NCBI GenBank assembly: GCA_029558515.1
Contig: JAKQEM010000013.1
Location: 1-40,587, forward strand
Direction of reading: 5' to 3'
Length of the DNA: 40,587 bases
Source of the DNA: a bacterium
GTDB lineage: Bacteria; Patescibacteriota; Gracilibacteria; Peribacterales; Peribacteraceae
The notes beneath the pieces were generated by a model. That model ran no database searches. It saw nothing but the letters and a program-made list of their open reading frames with translations, and was not told the DNA's origin. Below, piece after piece: positions 14,706 to 20,705 of this stretch. The stretch's first letter is position 1; each line of letters starts with the position of its first letter. A program made the position numbers and the translations under genes.

Positions 14706-16019
14706 CTACACTCCCTCAGCAAAGGCGGCATCGACCGCCTCGTGCCATTCGCCGATGGCCCCGGGGCTGACCACCTCATGCGGCCAGAACTCCTCGACGA
14801 CGGAGATCTGGAAGTGGGAACCGGCGGGGATGTCTGCGGACGAAATGGCGATGACGTCATAGTAGACGCTATCACCGAGGGGCATCTGCTCGAAGCGGAA
14901 GACCTCCTCGATTGCATTGCCGCCATCCGCCCACGACCCCGACCACCCCCAGCCCTCCTGAGCAGCGTTATCACCACTCAGAAGGATGTGGGGGAACGCA
15001 CCGCTCGGCCAGATCGGCCCCACGCCCTCCGGGAACTCCGCCCGCACTTGGACGAACACGTCATCCGTGACGTTCACGGTGTCCGCGCCGACGACGTCGA
15101 AACCAACAGTCCCCAAGCACACGTTGCTTTCGCCGGGGAAGAACGTGGTCGGCAAGTCGATGACCGACACCTCAAGGTCGACGGTCGTGACCGTCACGGC
15201 CACGCCCTCCGTCTCCGCCCAGGTATCGAAACCCGGGAACGACTCAACGGAGGCGTACGTCATCTCGATCGTCGCTTGGGACCCGACGCCCGTCGTGGGC
15301 GTGCCGTGGAGTTCGATCCCCAAGTATCCGTACTTGGGAGCGGTGGACTCGACGGACTCGAGGTTGAACCAAGCATAACTCGGCTCAAGCCCGCCGTCCC
15401 AGACATAGTCCACGGGAACGGTATCATCCTGATACCCGTCCCCGTTCCAGTCAATCGACACATACAATTCGTCGAATGACTCGAGTTTCCCACTGATTTC
15501 GAAACCGCGGACGACGGCCTCGGCACGCCCCGCCCACACCTGCGTCGCGATCAACACGGAATCCTCGCCCTGCTGGGCAAAGACCTCGGCGGGGCTGGAC
15601 TGCTGGAACGTGACGACGTTCGAGCAGCGGAGGACGTCCGCTACACGGTAAGGGCCGCGCTGGTTCACCCAGTTCACGACCATCAGTGCGTCCGACGGCG
15701 TCACCCAGCCGCTCCCGTCGACGTCGTACTGAAACGTCTGCATGTCAACGGGGCGGGCACCCGTCCCGCCACCGTCATTCCTCCCGTTGAGGAAATTGAC
15801 GATGGCAAGCACGTCACCCGCCGAGACGACATTGTCTCCGGTGACGTCTCCCATCGCCTCAGGGACGACGCACAGGGCATCCGTGCCCCAGCCTCCACCG
15901 AACAAATCCCCCGCCAGCAGATTCCGCTGCTCCATCGCTTCGAAGTGAAGCGTGCGGCTGCGGCGGGCGGCGTTGCTGCGGCGGGCGTTGCGGAGGGAAT
16001 ACAAACTGGAAACCTTCAT
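14706..16019 (-). CDS. Secreted dockerin-like protein with planctomycete-style N-terminal motif
   Basis: 437 residues. Near residues 20-40 it reads LHFEAMEQRNLLAGD, the LExxxxRxLLxGD sequence that marks many planctomycete surface proteins. Two dockerin-type calcium-binding repeats follow (GDVTGDNVVSAGDVLAIVNF and YDVDGSGWVTPSDALMVVNW). The remaining 300 or so residues look like Ig/beta-sandwich modules with acidic Asp/Gly loops (SIDWNGDGYQDDTVPVDY). Unlike most genes here it has a real Shine-Dalgarno, GAGGAG, 7 nt before the ATG, and a long structured leader. Together these point to horizontal acquisition; role in adhesion or polysaccharide binding is only a guess. Confidence 0.7.
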   Translation of the reverse strand: MKVSSLYSLRNARRSNAARRSRTLHFEAMEQRNLLAGDLFGGGWGTDALCVVPEAMGDVTGDNVVSAGDVLAIVNFLNGRNDGGGTGARPVDMQTFQYDVDGSGWVTPSDALMVVNWVNQRGPYRVADVLRCSNVVTFQQSSPAEVFAQQGEDSVLIATQVWAGRAEAVVRGFEISGKLESFDELYVSIDWNGDGYQDDTVPVDYVWDGGLEPSYAWFNLESVESTAPKYGYLGIELHGTPTTGVGSQATIEMTYASVESFPGFDTWAETEGVAVTVTTVDLEVSVIDLPTTFFPGESNVCLGTVGFDVVGADTVNVTDDVFVQVRAEFPEGVGPIWPSGAFPHILLSGDNAAQEGWGWSGSWADGGNAIEEVFRFEQMPLGDSVYYDVIAISSADIPAGSHFQISVVEEFWPHEVVSPGAIGEWHEAVDAAFAEGV

Positions 16020-16126
16020 CGAAATACTCCTCAAACAAGAAAGAAAACAGAAAGCCGTTGGTTCCAATGAGCATGCCACAAGCAAACCCATTTCCACTTC
16101 CGAGTGGACCAACGGCTTGCTTAAGC
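16020..16126 (-). promoter_or_regulatory. Structured 5' leader of the dockerin gene
   Basis: About 107 bases between predicted transcription start and ATG. On the minus strand, hairpin CGGCTT-AAGC-AAGCCG comes first. Then GCCGTTGG pairs with CCAACGGC at the far end, enclosing CCACT-CGGA-AGTGG and a conserved-looking unpaired region. A riboswitch-like or protein-binding element is possible; it does not match the c-di-GMP, cobalamin, SAM or fluoride consensus as I remember them. Confidence 0.45.
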
Positions 16127-16132
16127 CGAGTA

Positions 16133-16161
16133 ACTTTACATAACTTTTGACATCTCGTCAA
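16133..16161 (-). promoter_or_regulatory. Promoter of the dockerin gene
   Basis: On the minus strand TTGACG (16156-16161), 17 bases and TAAAGT (16133-16138). Confidence 0.65.
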
Positions 16162-16170
16162 TATGTTTCC

Positions 16171-16803
16171 TTATACCCTCCAACCCTTCGGATCTTTCGC
16201 AAATCGGCGAATCTCAGCAGAATCATCCTCCGTGATGCGGTCATGCTCCCGAGCGGTCTGCAGGAGGGCGGAGAGGCTGGAAAGCGGGTGGAATGTGATT
16301 TGCGCTGCCGATTCCTTCTCCGCTGCGGCACTCAGTTCATAGGTGAAGAGCGCGACAACGTCCGTGACGATCCCCTTCCCCTCCTCACGCAACGCCTCTA
16401 CGGCATCGATGGAACTGCCACCGGTAGAAATCAAATCTTCAATGAGGACAATGTGCCGATCCGGCTTGAGATCACCTTCGATGCGCTTCTTCGCGCCGTG
16501 TTCTTTCGGCTTACTGCGCACGTACACAAACGGCAGTTGCATTCGATCTGCCACGAGCGCTCCCCAGCCGATCGCCGCCGTCGCAGTCCCTGCGATCACA
16601 TCCGGTTTTTTCGACAGCGTGTTCACCGTTGCCACCAACGCATCCACGATCTCCGTGCGCGCTGCCGGGTGACTGTAGAGCATGCGATTGTCGCAGTAGA
16701 TAGGTGACTTGATCCCTGATGTCCATGTGAAGGGTGGATCGACACTGAGGCGCACGGCGCCGATATCGAGGAGGAATGCTGCGATGCGGGAGGAGTGGAG
16801 CAT
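16171..16803 (-). CDS. pyrE: Orotate phosphoribosyltransferase
   Basis: Converts orotate and PRPP to OMP in pyrimidine synthesis or salvage. 210 residues with the PRPP-binding motif VLIEDLISTGGSS, the flexible-loop segment YVRSKPKEHGAKKRIEG and an N-terminal TWTSGIKSPIYCDNR typical of PyrE. No other pyr gene is nearby. The ATG at 16803 is chosen because TACTAT (16810-16815, complement; TG-C before it) ends 6 nt upstream. The longer open frame runs through the composite repeat and is not real. Confidence 0.95.
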   Translation of the reverse strand: MLHSSRIAAFLLDIGAVRLSVDPPFTWTSGIKSPIYCDNRMLYSHPAARTEIVDALVATVNTLSKKPDVIAGTATAAIGWGALVADRMQLPFVYVRSKPKEHGAKKRIEGDLKPDRHIVLIEDLISTGGSSIDAVEALREEGKGIVTDVVALFTYELSAAAEKESAAQITFHPLSSLSALLQTAREHDRITEDDSAEIRRFAKDPKGWRV

Positions 16804-16857
16804 ACTCCAATAGTAGCAATCGAATGAAACAACGGCAAAGCGTGATGCCTCCTTCAT

Positions 16858-16960
16858 TTCCTCCATCCCCCAGCCCCTTCCTCCACCGGAGGAAGGGGAG
16901 GTCTTGGCATACTGCAGAGCCCCCCCTCCTCCCTTGGAGGAGGGGAAGGGGGTGGAGGAA
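16858..16960. repeat. Composite double-hairpin element (copy B, inverted)
   Basis: Hairpins CCCCTTCCTCC/GGAGGAAGGGG (16874-16898) and CCCCTCCTCC/GGAGGAGGGG (16923-16945), enclosed by CCTCCATCCCCC and GGGGGTGGAGG. Its hairpins occur in the reverse order to the copy at 14477, so the two copies are inverted relative to each other. Confidence 0.8.
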
Positions 16961-17011
16961 ATGGAATGTGAAAGAAGCCGGGGGATGAAGGAAAAGGTGT
17001 ATGCTACTCGC

Positions 17012-17689
17012 ATGGATACAGATCGTCAGCGTCCATTATTGGTGCGTTTCTTAGAAGAAAATTCGAAGCTCAACCTCTCCGCGCTGCGCACGGAGGACGC
17101 ATGCTGGCACGGGAACATACTCGATTCCCTGGCGCTCTTAGAACTAATTGAACCGAAGGGGCCGCTGCCCGTTCCCCAATCGCTCCTCGACGTCGGAACG
17201 GGGGGAGGGTTCCCCCTGCTGCCGCTTGCCGTGCACTTTCCGCACATGCGCTGCACGGGGCTGGATTCCACCAAGAAGAAGATCGATGCCGTCGGCCGGA
17301 TCGCCAAAGATCTGCACCTCAAGAATGTCACGCTCATCGCCGAACGTGCAGAGACCGCTGCATGGAAACCCACGTATCGCGATTCCTTCGACATGGTCGT
17401 CTCGCGCGCCGTCGCGGCGCTTCCCGTGCTGCTGGAATACGCGGCGCCCTTCGCGAAGTGCGGCGGACACATCGTACTCTGGAAGAGTCTGCAGATTGAT
17501 GACGAACTGACCGCGAGCGGTGCGGCGCAAGAAGCGCTCTGCTGCCCCCTGCTCTCCTCGCACATCTACGATTTGGGAGGAGAATGGGGCAAGAGACAAT
17601 TACTGGTCTTTCGCAAGATCGCTCCGACGCCCAAGAAGTTTCCGCGAGCAGTGGGAGTACCGGGGAAAGAGCCGATCAGCGAGTATTGA
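17012..17689 (+). CDS. rsmG: 16S rRNA (guanine-527 N7) methyltransferase RsmG
   Basis: 225 residues. The SAM-binding motif LLDVGTGGGFPLLPLAV, the DSTKKKIDAV segment and the VVSRAVAALPVLLEYAAPF motif are characteristic of RsmG (GidB), which methylates G527 in the 530 loop. TATGCT (17000-17005) ends 6 nt before the ATG. The last codons and stop lie inside a GAGTATTGAG repeat, so the C-terminal residues (SEY) appear to be donated by the element. Confidence 0.93.
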   Translation: MDTDRQRPLLVRFLEENSKLNLSALRTEDACWHGNILDSLALLELIEPKGPLPVPQSLLDVGTGGGFPLLPLAVHFPHMRCTGLDSTKKKIDAVGRIAKDLHLKNVTLIAERAETAAWKPTYRDSFDMVVSRAVAALPVLLEYAAPFAKCGGHIVLWKSLQIDDELTASGAAQEALCCPLLSSHIYDLGGEWGKRQLLVFRKIAPTPKKFPRAVGVPGKEPISEY

Positions 17690-17775
17690 GTATGGAGTAT
17701 TGAGTATGGAGGAATGGAAATTGGTGCTTGGTGCATACGAATTCCCCACTACGCAATACACAATACTCAATACCC
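17681..17775. repeat. Palindromic GTATT-type repeat element (copy B)
   Basis: Left arm of GAGTATTGAGTATGG units, core with TTGGTGCATACGAATTC, and right arm of CAATACACAATACTCAATAC units. Order and orientation match copy A at 7241-7337; the arms are mutually complementary. Confidence 0.75.
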
Positions 17776-17792
17776 CTGCTACACTTCTCCTC

Positions 17793-18599
17793 ATGCTCGC
17801 GCTCAAGAACGTATCCAAAACCTTCGGCGCGGTTACGATCCTGCAGGGAGCGACGCTGCAGATCAATCCCAAGGATACCGTGTGCATCGTCGGACCTTCC
17901 GGCAGCGGAAAGTCCACCATCCTGCGGTTGCTGCTGCGCCTCGATGTGCCGACCAAAGGAACGGTCCTCGTGGATGGCGTCGATCTCACGGTCGTCCCGC
18001 CTCCCGTCCTGCAACTCTTCCGTCGCCGCACAGGCATCATCTTCCAGGAACCCGTCCTCCTCGCGCACGCCACCGCATCGGAAAACATCGCACTTCCGTT
18101 GGAGCTCGCCGGCTTGGCCGAAGCCGCCATCCGCCGCGCCGTGGAAGATCTCCTCCAACGTCTGGGGCTGACCGCCGCAGCGAACCGTTTCCCGGATCAG
18201 CTCTCGCTCTCGGAGCGCTCTCTCGTCGCCATCGCGCGCGCCATCGTCACCGCACCCATGGTCCTCATCGCCGATGAACCGTTTGCCAACCTCGACGTCA
18301 CGCAAGCCAAAACCGTCGCAGCGCTCATCGGGGCGCTCCGCAAGAACGGCACCACCGTCATCGCACTGAGCCGCTCCGATGCAACCGCAACCCTGCTGGA
18401 TGCCCGCATCATCCGCCTGCAACGGGGCGCCATCGCCGAAGAATCCAAGCCGGCAGCCGCAAGCGACGCCGGCCGCCACCGCATCCTGGAACGTCCGACC
18501 GCCTCCCCTGCATCCAAGGAAGAGGAAACGGACGATGCCAGAGGGCGCAAAATCCGCGTCACCGCGATACGCTCGGAGAGTGTGAAAGACAGCGCTTGA
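17793..18599 (+). CDS. ABC-type ATPase with degenerate signature and switch motifs
   Basis: 268 residues resembling FtsE/LolD-type or amino-acid ABC ATPases. Walker A GPSGSGKST (about residues 33-41), the Q-loop GIIFQEPVLLAH and Walker B VLIADEPFANLD are intact. The signature, normally LSGGQ, reads LSLSERS, and the switch histidine after Walker B is replaced (VIALSRSDATA). About 45 charged residues follow the domain. No permease gene is adjacent. It may bind ATP without normal turnover, or be a regulatory subunit. TACACT with TG-C (17780-17785) lies 7 nt before the ATG. The first leader promoter begins inside its stop codon. Confidence 0.75.
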   Translation: MLALKNVSKTFGAVTILQGATLQINPKDTVCIVGPSGSGKSTILRLLLRLDVPTKGTVLVDGVDLTVVPPPVLQLFRRRTGIIFQEPVLLAHATASENIALPLELAGLAEAAIRRAVEDLLQRLGLTAAANRFPDQLSLSERSLVAIARAIVTAPMVLIADEPFANLDVTQAKTVAALIGALRKNGTTVIALSRSDATATLLDARIIRLQRGAIAEESKPAAASDAGRHRILERPTASPASKEEETDDARGRKIRVTAIRSESVKDSA

Positions 18600-18624
18600 C
18601 TTGGCAAAAACTCCTACGTACTCT
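18596..18624 (+). promoter_or_regulatory. Promoter of the aromatic-leader attenuator
   Basis: TTGACT (18596-18601), 17 bases and TACTCT (18619-18624); the leader-peptide ATG is 13 nt further on. Confidence 0.65.
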
Positions 18625-18637
18625 CTCACTCGTGCTG

Positions 18638-18709
18638 ATGCAGCAGTTTGCCTACGGCGCCTATTGGTTCTCCTTTAGCCGGGAGAAGGCGTCAACGTAT
18701 GTGAGCTAA
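18638..18709 (+). CDS. Leader peptide rich in Phe/Tyr/Trp (attenuator)
   Basis: 23 residues starting MQQ, then FAYGAYWFSF, that is seven aromatic residues in ten, and a stop TAA at 18707. Too short to be an enzyme; its position between a promoter and an intrinsic terminator, and the run of aromatic codons (TTT, TAC, TAT, TGG, TTC, TTT), mark it as a regulatory leader peptide like pheL/trpL. TTCTCC (18668-18673) can pair with GGAGAA (18682-18687). GGGAGAAGGCG (18681-18691) is an exact 11-base complement of the terminator's 5' side (18735-18745). A ribosome stalled on Tyr-Trp-Phe would melt the first pairing and free the second, preventing termination. Confidence 0.75.
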   Translation: MQQFAYGAYWFSFSREKASTYVS

Positions 18710-18734
18710 GCACCCATCACACCTGCTCTCTACC

Positions 18735-18775
18735 CGCCTTCTCCCCGCTCCGAAGGCGTTTTTGTTTTTTCTTTT
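18735..18775 (+). terminator. Intrinsic terminator/attenuator behind the aromatic leader
   Basis: Stem CGCCTTC/GAAGGCG (18735-18741 with 18752-18758), then TTTTTGTTTTTTC. The 5' arm also pairs with 18681-18691, giving a longer competing antiterminator. Confidence 0.8.
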
Positions 18776-18782
18776 TCACCCT

Positions 18783-19148
18783 ATGACTAATCGTGATGTA
18801 CTCGAACACATCGATACGCTTGCAGCGCAGATGGTCGCAGACATTGCAGATGTTGATTTGGATCAATTAAATGATGCATTGGCAATCGCGCTCATTCATC
18901 CGCATCACATCAATCGCACCTCGTTCCGACCATCACCGGACGATTTGCGCAGGTTCATCACTATCGCCATACGCCATCTACTCCACATGGCGTACGATCA
19001 AACAAAGAACCTTGATTGGATCAGGGACATGGTCAATAGCCGCTTGCGCACCATGCTCTCTCAGCATAATCCAACCGTCCTTACTGAAAGAATGCGACGT
19101 ATGAGCGAGACACATGACGAACCGGAGTGGAAAGAAATCGCGGCATAG
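18783..19148 (+). CDS. Small unknown protein A, under an aromatic leader
   Basis: 121 residues, no recognised family, no signal peptide or membrane segment. Predicted largely helical (VLEHIDTLAAQMVADIAD, DLRRFITIAIRHLLHMAYD). His and Asp are frequent. Only five aromatic residues (2 Phe, 1 Tyr, 2 Trp) occur. The ATG follows directly after the terminator's T-run, so expression requires read-through of the attenuator. The role is unknown; the control logic implies it is made when charged aromatic tRNA is scarce. Confidence 0.6.
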   Translation: MTNRDVLEHIDTLAAQMVADIADVDLDQLNDALAIALIHPHHINRTSFRPSPDDLRRFITIAIRHLLHMAYDQTKNLDWIRDMVNSRLRTMLSQHNPTVLTERMRRMSETHDEPEWKEIAA

Positions 19149-19165
19149 CACCCGCTGCCATGTTC

Positions 19166-19193
19166 TTGACACACGCAGCGTCTCAACTAGAAT
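19166..19193 (+). promoter_or_regulatory. Promoter of the leucine-leader attenuator
   Basis: Perfect TTGACA (19166-19171), 16 bases, TAGAAT (19188-19193); the leader ATG is 12 nt further on. Confidence 0.75.
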
Positions 19194-19205
19194 CACCCCG
19201 TACTC

Positions 19206-19280
19206 ATGCAGCAACGAGGACTCCTCCTCGGCCTTAGCCTTCTTCTCCTCCTTACGGCGGAAGGGCGGCTGGCTGCGTGA
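19206..19280 (+). CDS. Leucine-rich leader peptide (attenuator)
   Basis: 24 residues, again starting MQQ. Ten are Leu, including LLLGLSLLLLL; nine of the ten Leu codons are CTC or CTT, which a tRNA-Leu with anticodon GAG would read. GGAAGGGCGGC (19259-19269), immediately after the Leu run, is complementary in 10 of 11 positions to GCCTCCCTTCC (19312-19322), the 5' side of the terminator. CCTTC (19238-19242) can pair with GAAGG (19260-19264) as the protecting hairpin. This is the layout of leuL-type attenuators. Confidence 0.8.
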   Translation: MQQRGLLLGLSLLLLLTAEGRLAA

Positions 19281-19312
19281 GTGAATAGGACACAGTGACT
19301 TCACCACCAGAG

Positions 19313-19345
19313 CCTCCCTTCCACGAAGCGGAGGTATTTTTATTT
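19313..19345 (+). terminator. Intrinsic terminator/attenuator behind the Leu leader
   Basis: CCTCC...TTC-CAC-GAA...GGAGG (19313-19334) with a small internal loop, followed by TATTTTTATTT. The sequence just after it is similar to that after the third terminator, so the two regulatory modules are probably related by duplication. Confidence 0.7.
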
Positions 19346-19361
19346 ATGTTTCCATTTTCCC

Positions 19362-19766
19362 ATGAATCACGAACCACCACACCCGACGATCACAGATGAA
19401 TTCTGGCGCATGGATGCGCATGAGAGATTCATGATGCGATCTGCCGGAATCGCAGTGCCACATCCTGCGGATATCTCACATAGCATCTCTTTCATCCCGG
19501 AGGAACAACTGTATGAAATCAAAAAAATTTCCGGCAAAGCTGCAATGAGTGCGGCATGGGCTATTATCGATGAAATCAACATGAATCCTAAGAACCTATC
19601 GTGGCAGGAGATTACTGCTATCTATAAACAATATATGGGTTGTGAGCCACAAAAAGATGAAACAGCAAACCCTGTTGTGAAAGCATTGGCCAATTTTGCT
19701 GGATATTTGAACGGGACAAAGGCGTATGTGCGCAATGCATTCATGCAAATTTGCGAACATATATGA
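19362..19766 (+). CDS. Small unknown protein B, under a leucine leader
   Basis: 134 residues, no recognised family, soluble. It has a Met/His-rich N-terminal third and a C-terminal helical part (LANFAGYLNGTKAYVRNAFM). Composition is striking: I count only four Leu in 134 residues, encoded by CTG, CTA, TTG and TTG, so the CTC and CTT codons sensed in its leader never occur in the gene. That would allow full-length synthesis while the matching tRNA-Leu is uncharged. Start ATG lies 16 bases after the terminator's T-rich tail. Confidence 0.6.
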   Translation: MNHEPPHPTITDEFWRMDAHERFMMRSAGIAVPHPADISHSISFIPEEQLYEIKKISGKAAMSAAWAIIDEINMNPKNLSWQEITAIYKQYMGCEPQKDETANPVVKALANFAGYLNGTKAYVRNAFMQICEHI

Positions 19767-19773
19767 TTTTCTC

Positions 19774-19801
19774 TTGCAAGGTTCATTTCCACTGATACCA
19801 T
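19774..19801 (+). promoter_or_regulatory. Promoter of the isoleucine-leader attenuator
   Basis: TTGCAA (19774-19779), 16 bases and extended -10 TG-A-TACCAT (19796-19801); the leader ATG follows after 10 nt. Confidence 0.6.
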
Positions 19802-19811
19802 CGCGCCGTTC

Positions 19812-19865
19812 ATGCATCTCTCCATCATCAACCAGAGCATTATTATCATCCCGCGCACCGCGTGA
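19812..19865 (+). CDS. Isoleucine-rich leader peptide (attenuator)
   Basis: 17 residues, MHLSIINQSIIIIPRTA, with six Ile encoded by ATC and ATT. Its stop overlaps the segment GGAGGT (19866-19871), which is complementary to ACCTCC (19898-19903) on the 5' side of the following terminator. Pairing here is shorter (6 bp) than in the two preceding leaders. Arrangement promoter-leader-terminator-gene is the same. Confidence 0.65.
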   Translation: MHLSIINQSIIIIPRTA

Positions 19866-19897
19866 GGAGGTAACTCTGGACTGGCACTTGGCTATCC

Positions 19898-19926
19898 ACC
19901 TCCCCGCGCAGGGGAGGTTTTTATTT
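19898..19926 (+). terminator. Intrinsic terminator/attenuator behind the Ile leader
   Basis: ACCTCCCC-GCGCA-GGGGAGGT (19898-19918), then TTTTATTTG. A strong, textbook hairpin between the leader peptide and gene C. Confidence 0.85.
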
Positions 19927-19945
19927 GTGTTTCCCTCCAATGCAC

Positions 19946-20416
19946 ATGTCAGAAACGGCAACGCGATGGACTGCGGAAGACATCCCTTCCGAGGAATACT
20001 GGGGGGCGATTCTGCGGGTGCACCTTTCGGAAGGTACGATCCGTCTGCGGTGCGCAACACGATCTTTGCGCGATCATGCGGAACACGCGGATGCAATCGT
20101 GGCACTGCTGCTTGCGAGCATACGTCCGGAATTACAAACGCTCATGGGAGTTCTCCCCACTCAATGCGCCATATCAATCGATGTGCATGACGCAAGCAGT
20201 CCCTATCTGCATCCACCCGAACGTGGTACTGCGTTTCAGTACTGGCTGCGCGTTTTTGATACACGAACGCATCTCTATTTCATTCTCATGACGCATGAGC
20301 ACCAACACGATGATCGCGGTACCCTCCAATGCATTGTGGGATTGAGAAACGCCTGCGCGGAATGGGTACATACACTACAACCTCTCACGCCATCATCGAC
20401 AGCACCAGCGCAATGA
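19946..20416 (+). CDS. Small unknown protein C, under an isoleucine leader
   Basis: 156 residues (158 if the ATG at 19940 is used), soluble, no recognised family. It looks like an alpha/beta fold, with a central helix (ADAIVALLLASIRPELQTLM) and beta segments (AFQYWLRVFDTRTHLYFILM); a His-rich stretch, THEHQHDD, could bind metal. Ile content is ordinary (nine, including ATA codons that the leader does not use). Start lies about 20 bases after the terminator's T-run. Confidence 0.6.
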   Translation: MSETATRWTAEDIPSEEYWGAILRVHLSEGTIRLRCATRSLRDHAEHADAIVALLLASIRPELQTLMGVLPTQCAISIDVHDASSPYLHPPERGTAFQYWLRVFDTRTHLYFILMTHEHQHDDRGTLQCIVGLRNACAEWVHTLQPLTPSSTAPAQ

Positions 20417-20705
20417 GCGAAGCGAGGGAAGCTCGAAAGAGCGGCCGGTGAGGAAGGGAGGTAATCATGCAATTTCGTCTGAAGGTCCACGGTTGAGGAC
20501 GAACGTGGGGGGATTATCTGAACCAAAACCGTGAAAATGTCATAATTTCCCCGGATGCAACTTTGCCTCTGCACGACAGGCAAAAAGCCCACAGTGGCAA
20601 TTTTTTGATATGCCATAGCACCATTTTTTGAGAGAAATCAAAAATCGACTTTACAGCAGACTCTCGCTGCATACACTGGCGGCTTATTCTCACTTCCATT
20701 TTCCA
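20417..20705. other. Intergenic stretch with possible weak attenuator
   Basis: It starts with a GAGCGAAGCGAG-type dispersed repeat. GGAAGGGAGGT then stands 5 nt before an ATG (20467) that opens only nine codons. Further on, TTGCCT (20563-20568) can pair with AGGCAA (20578-20583), or its TTGCC with GGCAA (20596-20600) ahead of six T residues. The nine-codon peptide has no amino-acid bias, so a fourth leader is not established. Confidence 0.35.
20650..20677 (+). promoter_or_regulatory. Promoter of small gene D
   Basis: TTTACA (20650-20655), 16 bases and TACACT (20672-20677), about 28 nt before the ATG. Confidence 0.5.

Noticed and set aside
16147-16707. Plus-strand 186-codon frame opposite pyrE
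   Set aside because: Shadow of pyrE, which has its PRPP-binding motif and promoter on the minus strand.
20417-20705. Fourth amino-acid attenuator before gene D
   Set aside because: The nine-codon ORF has no residue bias, the terminator stem is weak, and gene D has its own promoter after it.
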